Shown here in pieces: positions 15,815 to 22,079 of a stretch of 22,103 nt of DNA. This DNA comes from Chloroflexota bacterium (lineage in GTDB: Bacteria > Chloroflexota > Anaerolineae > Anaerolineales > UBA11858). The stretch lies in NCBI GenBank assembly GCA_030666985.1, contig DAOUWT010000012.1, forward strand, positions 1-22,103, given 5' to 3'. How positions within the stretch are numbered: position 1 is the first letter of the stretch; each line of letters opens with the position of its first letter. A program made the translations under genes and the position numbers. The notes under the pieces are model-generated. The model saw nothing but the letters and a program-made list of their open reading frames with translations, had not been told where the DNA came from and did no database searches.

Positions 15815-15968
15815 AGGCTCTTTGGGATTTCGCGGGGTTTGTTAGTGAAACGTAAAGACGTGAGACGTGAGGACGTGAGGACGTGAACTCACGCAACACG
15901 CAACACGCATCACGCATCACGTTTCACGCTTCACTCTGTTGTCAACCTCGCAAGTTCCTAGAGACCCA
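15815..15968. repeat. Composite inverted repeat, right copy
   Basis: This is the mirror image of the element at 12167-12289. The core 15815-15857 contains GGGATTTCGCGGGGTTTG. A palindromic heptamer array follows, with CGTGA-type words to about 15890 and CACG-type words to about 15935. The outer word AAGTTCCTAGAGACCCA lies at 15952-15968. The core begins one base after the ftsZ stop codon. Confidence 0.9.
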
Positions 15969-15995
15969 AGGCAACAAATACTGATGCTTTGAAAT

Positions 15996-16054
15996 GACCT
16001 CTTAGAGGTGGTTATTGTGTGTCTGGCGCTCCCAGCCTCCTCTGGGCGCTAACC
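15996..16054 (+). other. Structured segment before the ftsZ-distal terminator
   Basis: Two hairpins precede the terminator. ACCTC/GAGGT has a TTA loop (15997-16009). A larger stem has GGTTA (16010-16014) pairing with TAACC (16050-16054), enclosing an imperfect stem at 16028-16049. It could be the 3' end of the ftsZ message or a small RNA ending at 16101. No promoter of its own is evident. Confidence 0.4.
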
Positions 16055-16060
16055 GGATAT

Positions 16061-16101
16061 GATACTCTCCTGCTGTCGAAACAGCGGGAGAGTATCTTTT
16101 T
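16061..16101 (+). terminator. Strong intrinsic terminator after ftsZ
   Basis: A 16-bp stem (GATACTCTCCTGCTGT with its complement, one G-T pair) is closed by a CGAA tetraloop at 16077-16080 and followed by TTTTT (16097-16101). It marks the likely end of the dcw transcript. Confidence 0.9.
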
Positions 16102-16158
16102 AACTTGAGTGGCTCGAAGAGACTTCGTATAGCCATTTGGGAACTTGGATTAGAATTA

Positions 16159-16309
16159 ACGCTCAAGGGGGAAGTGGGGGGGAGACCTGCGGTCAACGGG
16201 TAGCGGCGCGGTCGGGGCTGGCACTCCCCCTCGAGCTATCCGCCCACGCTCAAGGGGGAGGTGGCCAGGGTTGTTCAGGTCTGATTGCGGGAGAACTGAA
16301 CAGCCCTGG
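16159..16309. repeat. GC-rich repeat island between ftsZ and nrdR
   Basis: ACGCTCAAGGGGGAAGTGG (16159-16177) recurs at 16246-16264 with one change, and a looser inverted copy is near 16222-16236. An adjoining hairpin pairs CCAGGGTTGTTCAG (16265-16278) with CTGAACAGCCCTGG (16296-16309), 13 of 14. A 75-codon open frame covers the island, but it lacks a ribosome site and a recognisable protein pattern, so I treat the region as non-coding. Confidence 0.6.
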
Positions 16310-16370
16310 GGAGGTGGCAACCCCGGCGGGTGGCGTCGTTATCCCCGTCACTGACGACCAATAACTGCCG

Positions 16371-16412
16371 ACTGAAAACTGAAAACTGAAAACTGAATAC
16401 TGGTAACTAAAC
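16371..16412. repeat. Heptanucleotide array, ACTGAAA type
   Basis: Six 7-nt units are present: three perfect ACTGAAA copies, then ACTGAAT, ACTGGTA and ACTAAAC. The word differs from the CACG-type arrays but has the same period. It lies just upstream of the nrdR promoter. Confidence 0.85.
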
Positions 16413-16448
16413 TACCTCACAACTCTCCTAGTACGATTAAGAATTCTA

Positions 16449-16457
16449 TGCTAGAAT
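16449..16457 (+). promoter_or_regulatory. Extended -10 promoter for nrdR
   Basis: TGCTAGAAT matches an extended -10 (TGnTAtAAT), about 65 nt before the nrdR ATG. No good -35 is seen at 17-nt spacing, which is acceptable for an extended -10 promoter. The strong terminator upstream makes a separate promoter necessary. Confidence 0.55.
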
Positions 16458-16498
16458 GGCGCTTGGCTACCCTATATACATCAATTCAACTTATCCCC

Positions 16499-16510
16499 CC
16501 CATATATGGG
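16499..16510. promoter_or_regulatory. 12-bp palindrome over the nrdR ribosome site
   Basis: CCCATATATGGG is a perfect palindrome, and its GGG is the start of the Shine-Dalgarno (GGGAG, 16508-16512). The ATATAT centre flanked by C and G resembles the centre of NrdR boxes. Autoregulation by NrdR is possible but weakly supported, since NrdR normally needs two boxes. Confidence 0.35.
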
Positions 16511-16521
16511 AGAAAGTTATT

Positions 16522-16971
16522 ATGAAATGTCCTTTTTGTCGTAGTGATGATTCCCGAGTCTTAGATACATCTCATGATAAACGTGGAGGCACCCGCCGGC
16601 GCCGGGAATGCAAGGTTTGCCAGGAGCGCTTTAGCACTTACGAGCGAGCTATTCTCGACACCCCCCTAATTGTCAAGCAAGATGGCAGGCAGGAAGAATT
16701 CGATCGCGATAAGTTAATCAGAGGTATACAAATTAGCTGCGATAAGCGTCCCGTCTCGGCCACTGACATTAAGCGTTTGGTGGGAAACATTGAAGTCAAT
16801 TTGCAGGAAATGGCAGAAATTGAAGTTTCCTCTCGCGTGGTAGGCGACATGGTTATTGCAGGGTTGAAGGAATTAGACGAAGTTGCTTATATTCGCTATG
16901 CCATTGTTTACTTAGGATTGGAAGACCTAGGCTCCATTCAAGATGAAATTGATACTCTGCTAGAAAACTAA
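16522..16971 (+). CDS. nrdR: Transcriptional repressor NrdR
   Basis: Regulator of 149 aa that represses ribonucleotide reductase genes in response to bound nucleotides. The N-terminal zinc ribbon has Cys3, Cys6, Cys30 and Cys33 (MKCPFC and CKVC), followed by ERFSTYER. The ATP-cone domain spans about 48-138 and ends YAIVYLGLEDL. Length and motifs match the family exactly. ATG 16522 is chosen because MKCPFC is the usual N-terminus and GGGAG lies 9 nt upstream. An in-frame ATG at 16456 falls inside the -10 element and is not used. No ribonucleotide reductase gene lies in the window. The gene is a single transcription unit between its own promoter and terminator. Confidence 0.97.
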   Translation: MKCPFCRSDDSRVLDTSHDKRGGTRRRRECKVCQERFSTYERAILDTPLIVKQDGRQEEFDRDKLIRGIQISCDKRPVSATDIKRLVGNIEVNLQEMAEIEVSSRVVGDMVIAGLKELDEVAYIRYAIVYLGLEDLGSIQDEIDTLLEN

Positions 16972-16992
16972 ACAACCTGAGACCTTACCCTC

Positions 16993-17023
16993 AAAGCCCT
17001 CCCGATCTTTCGGGAGGGCTTTT
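16993..17023 (+). terminator. Intrinsic terminator after nrdR
   Basis: AGCCCTCCCGA and TCGGGAGGGCT form an 11-bp perfect stem with a TCTT loop, extendable by flanking A-T pairs and followed by TTT and, further on, TTTT. It starts 21 nt after the nrdR stop codon. Confidence 0.9.
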
Positions 17024-17036
17024 ACGTTTTAGGCGG

Positions 17037-17101
17037 AGACCTTCGAGGTTTTTGTAGTGCAACGTTAGTTCCAGGATGGAACGGCCTAACCTCGGAGGTC
17101 T
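17037..17101. repeat. Nested palindrome with AGACCTTCGAGGTT arms
   Basis: Arms 17037-17050 and 17088-17101 pair at 13 of 14. An inner hairpin GTTCCA/TGGAAC (17068-17082) has a GGA loop. The arm wording parallels the AGACTTCCGAAGTCT arms at 10746-10798, suggesting one loose family. GTTTTT follows at 17108-17113. Confidence 0.7.
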
Positions 17102-17119
17102 GGCTCCGTTTTTAGGGTC

Positions 17120-17142
17120 CACGCAACACGCTACACGCAACA
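17120..17142. repeat. Short heptanucleotide array, CACGCAA type
   Basis: Three units of the CACGCAA/CACGCTA word are followed by unrelated sequence. It belongs with the arrays at 1-70, 15858-15935 and 17774-17870. Confidence 0.75.
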
Positions 17143-17218
17143 TTTTGCAAGTCGCCAAAGTAAATGAAACACACCCAATTGATTTAGTGACCTCCAACTG
17201 GTAAAATTGTCCTGGCTC

Positions 17219-17267
17219 AATACCTAATACCTAATACCTAATACCTAATACCTAATACCTAATACCC
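17219..17267. repeat. Heptanucleotide array, AATACCT x7
   Basis: Six perfect AATACCT copies and one AATACCC make exactly 49 nt, ending 5 nt before the folK ATG where a Shine-Dalgarno would be expected. Confidence 0.95.
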
Positions 17268-17272
17268 ACCCC

Positions 17273-17761
17273 ATGTCCCCAAAAACAATCTACATCGCCC
17301 TGGGAACAAATCTAGAGCCGCGAGAGGCCAATTTACGTGCGGCCCGAAAGGCCTTCCCACCCGCAATCCAAATATTGGAACAATCCCCCATTTACCAGAC
17401 CGAGCCATGGGGATATACGGACCAGCCTGATTTCCTCAACCAAGTCGTCAAGGCCCAAACAACGCTTCTTCCCCTAGAGTTGCTTGACTACCTCAAAGAT
17501 ATCGAGGAACAGGTCGGCCGCACCCCCACCTTCAGGTACGGTCCCCGGGTTGTCGATCTCGACATTCTCTTTTATGATGAACTGGTTTTCGAGAACGAAC
17601 GCCTGACCATCCCCCATCCCCGCCTCGCAGAACGGGCTTTTGTCCTCCTTCCCCTTTCCAAAATCGCTCCCAATCTCCGTCACCCCGTCCAGAGAAAAAC
17701 AATCTCCGAGCTATTATCTCAAGTTGATCAAAGTGGAGTAGAGCTTTACGTTCCCTCATAA
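17273..17761 (+). CDS. folK: HPPK, folate biosynthesis pyrophosphokinase
   Basis: 6-hydroxymethyl-7,8-dihydropterin pyrophosphokinase, 162 aa, which transfers pyrophosphate from ATP to the pterin in folate synthesis. Signatures are YIALGTNLEPREANL (7-21), QPDFLNQVVK (51-60), the signature RYGPRVVDLDILFYD (88-102) with the magnesium-binding Asp95 and Asp97, and IPHPRLAERAFVLLPL (113-128). Length is normal for a stand-alone FolK. ATG 17273 is the only start giving the complete N-terminal strand. There is no Shine-Dalgarno, because a perfect 7-nt array ends 5 nt upstream. No other folate gene is in the window, so it is likely a single unit. Confidence 0.96.
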   Translation: MSPKTIYIALGTNLEPREANLRAARKAFPPAIQILEQSPIYQTEPWGYTDQPDFLNQVVKAQTTLLPLELLDYLKDIEEQVGRTPTFRYGPRVVDLDILFYDELVFENERLTIPHPRLAERAFVLLPLSKIAPNLRHPVQRKTISELLSQVDQSGVELYVPS

Positions 17762-17773
17762 CAAATCGCCCGC

Positions 17774-17870
17774 TCACCTCACGCATCACGTTTCACTCCT
17801 CACGTTTCACGCCCTCACGCCTCACGTCTTCACGCCTCACGTCCTCACGTTTCACGCAACACGCAACACG
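17774..17870. repeat. Heptanucleotide array, CACG type, about 13 units
   Basis: Words such as CACGCAT, CACGTTT, CACGCCT, CACGTCT and CACGCAA follow one another with mostly 7-nt and some 8-nt spacing. The array spans nearly the whole folK-to-membrane-module gap and ends 8 nt before the next ATG. Confidence 0.9.
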
Positions 17871-17878
17871 AGTCTACT

Positions 17879-19411
17879 ATGCTAGTCGCCTTTGCCATCC
17901 TCATCTTATTGATAGTCGCTCTCGTCTTGGTAGTCCTCCAATGGCGGGAGGAGGAGTTTAAATTTGCCAATTTCTTGGCCGGGGGAGCGGCCATCTTGGC
18001 CTGGGTGCTGCTCCTGATAGTCCACGCGCGTCTACCCATCAAACTCACCTTGCAAGCATTGAACCTTGAAAACTTTTTTCCTAATTCTCCCGCCTTACTC
18101 ATGGATAACATTTCTTGGGCTTTTGCACTCTCTCTGGTAGGCTTTGGGGGAGCAGTAGTTTTCAGCAATCGGAAGCGAGTTCAACTTCTCCCTGCCTGGA
18201 CACTAAGCATGATAGCGGTAGGAACCTTGGCCGCCTTCTCTGCCAACCCCATCACCCTGTTGTACACCTGGACTCTCATTGACGTGTTGATGTTTCTGGG
18301 TTTGCTTTATGGCGCAAGTGATGGGATGCAGTGGACAGAAATAGTGAACTCCTTTACGCTTCGTTTACTGAGCCTGGTCTTTATCATGGGAGCCGGCCTG
18401 ATCGCCTATCGCCAGGGAGTTCCTCTCACCTTTGCCGCCATACCGCCCTCTGCCAGCCCCTACCTGATTGCAGCCGCCGTACTACACCTCGGTATATGGC
18501 TGCCTTCCAGTTCTTTCGAACATATCCGAGAGTTCGAACCCGTTCTGCGTATAACCCCTGCCGCCACCAGCCTTATGCTGATAGCCCGAACAGCCGAAGC
18601 CGGTTTACCGCCCTCTCTTCAGTCCACTTTCCTCTATTTTATAATCGGAGCAGCTTTGTGGGGCGGCCTCGCATGGGCGTTCTCGAACACCGCCCAAACC
18701 TCCCTGCGTCCATGGATATTGGGGATGGGCGCCTTGAGCATTGGGGCCGCGCTTTTGGGCTACCCGCACGCCAGCCTTGCTTGGGCCATGGCCCTATTTC
18801 TCGGCAGCCTGCCCTTTTTAGTTCCTTGGTCAACATCGGTCTCCGTTTTGAGCCTCTTATGCTTTTTGGGATTGACCGCCTTGCCATTTTCTCCCACGTG
18901 GGCGGGATCAAAAATCTACCACGCCGGGGGATGGGGACTGCTCCTGGGGGTGGCGCAGGGCCTCTTGGCTGGGGGATACCTGAAGCTTACCCTGGAGCGG
19001 CACAAAACTCGCGTTCAACTTGAATCTTGGGAAATCCTGCCACCTCTTTTGGGATTGGCCCTTTTGCCTGTCACCCAAGTCGTGGTGTCTCTGCTGGGAG
19101 GGGGGATGGCCTGGGATGCAGCGTTGGGGAGCGGTGCATGGGGGGTGAGTCTGCTAGCCTGGGGCGTGGTTGCCAGCGTGATGGTCTGGAACCATTTCTC
19201 CATTTCCATACCAGAACCTTTTACACGAGGTCTTTCCACTTTGGGGCTTATTCCTCGCCTCATCTGGCAGGCGCTCAAGATTTTATATGGTTTTTTTGGC
19301 CGCTTCCTCAACATCCTAACAGCAGTCTTCGAAGGTGAAGGCGGAGTGATTTGGACCTTGTTAGGAGCTTTTTTGTTGATCACCATATTGGCTTCGTTGA
19401 GAGGAGGATAA
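17879..19411 (+). CDS. Divergent NuoL/NuoM-like membrane subunit
   Basis: Polytopic membrane protein of 510 aa, with about 14 hydrophobic segments, resembling the antiporter-like subunits of complex I, hydrogenase-4 and Mrp. The fold is suggested by DNISWAFALSLVGF (76-89, compare the vDgLS motif) and by HLGIWLPSSSFEH (203-215), which sits where the family has PFHxWLPDA. By eye, the broken-helix lysine before PFHxWLP is Ala here (AAAVLHLG, 198-205). The TM5 WEL glutamate reads WTL (131-133), with Asp135 nearby. The DLKRxLAYS motif reads SLRPWILGMG (275-284). It may therefore be structural or use other residues. ATG 17879 has no Shine-Dalgarno. A spacer of 93 nt separates it from the next gene of the same module. 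Family level is likely; the exact subunit is uncertain. Confidence 0.6.
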   Translation: MLVAFAILILLIVALVLVVLQWREEEFKFANFLAGGAAILAWVLLLIVHARLPIKLTLQALNLENFFPNSPALLMDNISWAFALSLVGFGGAVVFSNRKRVQLLPAWTLSMIAVGTLAAFSANPITLLYTWTLIDVLMFLGLLYGASDGMQWTEIVNSFTLRLLSLVFIMGAGLIAYRQGVPLTFAAIPPSASPYLIAAAVLHLGIWLPSSSFEHIREFEPVLRITPAATSLMLIARTAEAGLPPSLQSTFLYFIIGAALWGGLAWAFSNTAQTSLRPWILGMGALSIGAALLGYPHASLAWAMALFLGSLPFLVPWSTSVSVLSLLCFLGLTALPFSPTWAGSKIYHAGGWGLLLGVAQGLLAGGYLKLTLERHKTRVQLESWEILPPLLGLALLPVTQVVVSLLGGGMAWDAALGSGAWGVSLLAWGVVASVMVWNHFSISIPEPFTRGLSTLGLIPRLIWQALKILYGFFGRFLNILTAVFEGEGGVIWTLLGAFLLITILASLRGG

Positions 19412-19457
19412 CCCATGCCCCCTTATCTTCTAATTTGTCATACATTACCTTTGCTCG

Positions 19458-19482
19458 AGCTGGATCGCCAGATCCAGCGGGC
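19458..19482 (+). repeat. Dispersed 25-nt hairpin repeat, copy 2
   Basis: GCTGGAT (19459-19465) and ATCCAGC (19472-19478) form a hairpin with a 6-nt loop. The 25-nt unit matches the minus strand of 5072-5096 at 23 of 25. It lies in the short gap inside the membrane module. Confidence 0.65.
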
Positions 19483-19504
19483 GTCCGTGCTAATAACGTG
19501 CTAA

Positions 19505-20116
19505 ATGCCTATGTCTGAAATTTACCCTACCCTGGCAGCGGGATTGGTATTTCTAACCGCTCTCAGCTTGCTGATATTCGAAGATTGGCGTTCGAGCATA
19601 GGAGCCTTGGCCCTCCAATATGTTGGAGTCTTCGTTTTGGTGGCTGTGAGTTGGCCCATAGAAATTGCCGTGGTCAAATTAGTAGCAGGATGGATGTCTG
19701 TGGCCGTTTTTGGAATGGCTTTGGTCGACTATTCTGAAGAAATCGAACACGCATATAAACTTAATCTGCCGGGAAAATTGTTTCGGGTCATGGCCGCTGC
19801 TTTAGTAGGATTAGTCGTTATCTCTATCTTGTCCGATATTCTAAACACGTTTTTAGGAGCCACACTCCAGCAGGGATTGGGGGGAGCGTTTTTATTGGGA
19901 TTAGGCCTTTTGCATTTAGGTTTGTCAACGACCCCCAGTCGGGTTGTCGTAGGTTTATTGACAATCATTGCCGGCTTTGGAATACTATATGCTGCCGTAG
20001 AAACTTCCATTTTGATCACCACTTTGCTGGCAATTGTTAATCTGGGAATCGCTTTCGTAGGCGCGTACTTGTTATCGGTTTCTTCTCTCGATACTGCCGA
20101 GGAGACTGCTGAATGA
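19505..20116 (+). CDS. HyfE/NuoK-like small membrane subunit
   Basis: Membrane protein of 203 aa with about seven hydrophobic segments, close to the size and layout of hydrogenase-4 component E (HyfE) and related NuoK/MrpC-type proteins. Telling stretches are LQYVGVFVLVAVSWPIEIA (37-55), followed by VKLVAGWMSVAVFGMAL (57-73), and near the C-terminus AVETSILITTLLAIVNLGIA (163-182). In complex I-type enzymes the NuoK-family subunit carries a glutamate relay between larger pumps; Glu53 and Glu165 are candidates here. ATG 19505 and ATG 19511 are both possible starts, and neither has a clear Shine-Dalgarno. The end overlaps the next gene by 4 nt (ATGA). Sandwiched between two antiporter-like genes, it is very probably part of one complex. 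Confidence 0.6.
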   Translation: MPMSEIYPTLAAGLVFLTALSLLIFEDWRSSIGALALQYVGVFVLVAVSWPIEIAVVKLVAGWMSVAVFGMALVDYSEEIEHAYKLNLPGKLFRVMAAALVGLVVISILSDILNTFLGATLQQGLGGAFLLGLGLLHLGLSTTPSRVVVGLLTIIAGFGILYAAVETSILITTLLAIVNLGIAFVGAYLLSVSSLDTAEETAE

Positions 20117-21501
20117 ACGCCATTTTAATCTGGGTCGTATTTCCCCTGATTGTAGCGGGTTTGCTTTTCCTCTTTCAACGCTGGATGCAGCTTATCACCC
20201 TGCTTGGAGCGGGAGTCGCCTTATCTTTGGCAGGTCTGGCCTGGGCCTTTCCGGTCGGGAAAGTGGTAAAGCTATTTTCCTGGAACTTTGAAATCACCGG
20301 TCAAATTTCTGTCTATGGCCGCCAAATCATCCTCACCCCTGGAGATTGGCCCATCCTCATGCTGCTTTACCTGATGATAGCCTTTTGGTTTTTAGGGAGC
20401 TTGGCGGCTAAAACGCCCTCTCACTTTGTTCCTTTAGGCCTGGTCAGCGTGGCGATAATTATCCTTGGTATTTCCATCCAGCCTTTCTTTTATGCGGCCA
20501 TACTTTTTGAATTTGTGGCTCTGCTGTTTGTGATCCTTTTATCTGTCCCCGGGCGCCCGCCCACTAAGGGTGTCTTGCGGTTTTTGGTCTTTCAGACCCT
20601 GGGTATGTTGTTTATCTTATTTGCCGGTTGGTCCTTGAGTTCGATAGATCTCAATGCCCTTGATACAGCTCTTTTGACCCGATCCTTGCTTATTATGGGC
20701 CTGGGATTTTCCTTTTTGCTAGGGATATTCCCCTTTCTGACCTGGTTTCCTATGCTCACCGGTCAGAACAACATTTATCTCACTGCTTTTATGTTTAACC
20801 TTTTCCTAAATGGAGTAATACTGTTCGGCTTGGATTTCCTTGACCAATATGCCTGGGTGAACGAATATTTTGACATCCAAGGCCAGCTCCAAGCGGTGGG
20901 AGCAATTATGTTAGGGACAGGAGGCTTATTGGCTTTATTTCAGCGTAATTTAGGACGCGTGTTGGGGTACGCCATGATCGCTGAAATTGGGCGTTCTTTG
21001 TTGGCGCTAAGTCTTGGCTCACAGGGCCTGGGAATATATTTTGCCCTCCTCGTTCTTCAGGTTTGTACTTTGGGTCTCTGGGCGCTGGCCTTGAATCTCC
21101 TTTATTCCCGGACCTGTGATTTGGACTATAGCGCCGTAGCGGGCTTGCTTCGCCGCTTGCCTTTCCCCGCCGTTGGAATACTCCTGGCTCACTTTTCCTT
21201 GGCCGGTTTGCCCCTTTTGGCCGGATTTCCCCTTTATTGGGCGTTGGGGAGCCAATTGACGCAACAAGCCTCCTTTTGGGCAGCAGTATGGCTCTTGTTG
21301 GGAGGGATTGGTTTGGCAAGTGGGGGAATGCGTGCCTTGGGCGTATTTGTCATAAGTTCGGAAGAGTCGCCAGAATTAGCTGCGCTCGAGAATTTTCCCA
21401 AGATATTGCTCATCCTGGGAGGATTAGCCCTGATTGTTTTTGGACTATTCCCCCATTACCTCATTCGAATAGGCGAGAATTTGTCGTTGGCATTTCAGTA
21501 G
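20113..21501 (+). CDS. Divergent NuoN-like antiporter-like membrane subunit
   Basis: Polytopic membrane protein of 462 aa with about 13-14 hydrophobic segments, similar in length and order to NuoN, MrpD and HyfF. The TM5 glutamate is kept (Glu133 in LFEFVALL). IFPFLTWFPMLTG (205-217) aligns with PFHxWLPDA, but the lysine five residues before PF is Leu202. DLKRxLAYS reads NLGRVLGYA (279-287), losing the TM8 lysine. FSLAGLPLLAGFPLYW (361-376) matches SLAGxPPxAGFxxK but ends in Tyr. Arg156 may replace a further lysine. The gene overlaps the HyfE-like gene as ATGA. I see no redox, hydrogenase or Mrp partner genes in the window, so the complex it joins is unknown. Confidence 0.65.
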   Translation: MNAILIWVVFPLIVAGLLFLFQRWMQLITLLGAGVALSLAGLAWAFPVGKVVKLFSWNFEITGQISVYGRQIILTPGDWPILMLLYLMIAFWFLGSLAAKTPSHFVPLGLVSVAIIILGISIQPFFYAAILFEFVALLFVILLSVPGRPPTKGVLRFLVFQTLGMLFILFAGWSLSSIDLNALDTALLTRSLLIMGLGFSFLLGIFPFLTWFPMLTGQNNIYLTAFMFNLFLNGVILFGLDFLDQYAWVNEYFDIQGQLQAVGAIMLGTGGLLALFQRNLGRVLGYAMIAEIGRSLLALSLGSQGLGIYFALLVLQVCTLGLWALALNLLYSRTCDLDYSAVAGLLRRLPFPAVGILLAHFSLAGLPLLAGFPLYWALGSQLTQQASFWAAVWLLLGGIGLASGGMRALGVFVISSEESPELAALENFPKILLILGGLALIVFGLFPHYLIRIGENLSLAFQ

Positions 21502-21566
21502 TGCGTTGCACCTGCTATTCACAAATTCAAATGCAATCGCCCTGACACTCAAATACGATGCTCTCG

Positions 21567-21575
21567 TGCTATAAT
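21567..21575 (+). promoter_or_regulatory. Extended -10 promoter, TGCTATAAT
   Basis: This is a perfect extended -10 (TG, one base, TATAAT). No good -35 lies at standard spacing. Transcription would start near 21582 and run into sequence with hairpins but no gene, so the product may be an RNA or a gene beyond the window. Confidence 0.55.
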
Positions 21576-21606
21576 CTCATTTGCTGAATAGACTCTACTG
21601 AAAAAA

Positions 21607-21656
21607 GGTCGTTTTTTGCTCGCTTTGCGTGCTTCGCATGCACGCCCACGGCGACC
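21607..21656. repeat. Nested hairpin downstream of the 21567 promoter
   Basis: GGTCG (21607-21611) pairs with CGACC (21652-21656). Inside, GCGTGC (21627-21632) pairs with GCACGC (21640-21645) around a TTCGCAT loop. It lies about 25 nt after the predicted transcription start. Confidence 0.5.
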
Positions 21657-21782
21657 ATGAAGACACAAAGCCTCTAAGATTCACAAACTTTTACTTAAAA
21701 ATTTCAGTTACAGCAAAGTTCACATACAGGCTACTCAGCCATAGCACGGGAGCATTATCCGTGGCAAAACGGCTTTTACTAA

Positions 21783-21863
21783 GCGAATCGAATTCGCCAA
21801 GGCATGGTGTTTGTCCATGTCCGGCCTGCCTAGCGAATAAATTCGCCATCCGCCTTCGCGGAT
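21783..21863. repeat. Run of four small palindromes
   Basis: In order: GCGAATCGAATTCGC (21783-21797), CATGG/CCATG (21803-21819), GCGAATAAATTCGC (21833-21846) and ATCCGCCTTCGCGGAT (21848-21863). The first and third share the same arms. A wider inverted pair, GATTAGAAAT (21861-21870) and ATTTCTAATC (21936-21945), follows. Confidence 0.7.
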
Positions 21864-21956
21864 TAGAAATAATCAACCCTAACCGACGCAGGTCAGTGTG
21901 TTTGCAAATACAGCAAACCTCGCAGAACAGGGTCGATTTCTAATCGATTTCGCCTA

Positions 21957-21972
21957 ACGCAACACGCAACAC
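21957..21972. repeat. Short heptanucleotide array, ACGCAAC type
   Basis: Two copies of the CACGCAA-type word recur here, joining the family found elsewhere in the window. Confidence 0.7.
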
Positions 21973-22033
21973 AGAACGTGGGTTTCAATCGACTATTTGT
22001 AAGTTTATTTCACGGCACCTCGCCCCCCTCAGT

Positions 22034-22079
22034 CCCCCCATTTGCGCCTCACGAAAATATGTGAGACGAAAATGGGGGG
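22034..22079. repeat. 19-bp hairpin near the right edge
   Basis: CCCCCCATTTGCGCCTCAC (22034-22052) pairs with GTGAGACGAAAATGGGGGG (22061-22079) with two mismatches and an 8-nt loop. There is no T tract after it, so a terminator is unlikely; a dispersed palindromic repeat is more likely. Confidence 0.75.

Noticed and set aside
16137..16364. 75-codon frame in the GC-rich island as a gene
   Set aside because: No Shine-Dalgarno, low-complexity Gly/Ala-rich translation, and internal repeats explain it.
18331..19023. 230-codon frame overlapping the NuoL/M-like gene
   Set aside because: It lacks membrane character and motifs, and lies within a longer frame with strong membrane-protein features.
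21629..21943. 104-codon frame at the right end
   Set aside because: It begins inside a hairpin, has no ribosome site, and crosses four palindromes; amino-acid pattern is not protein-like.
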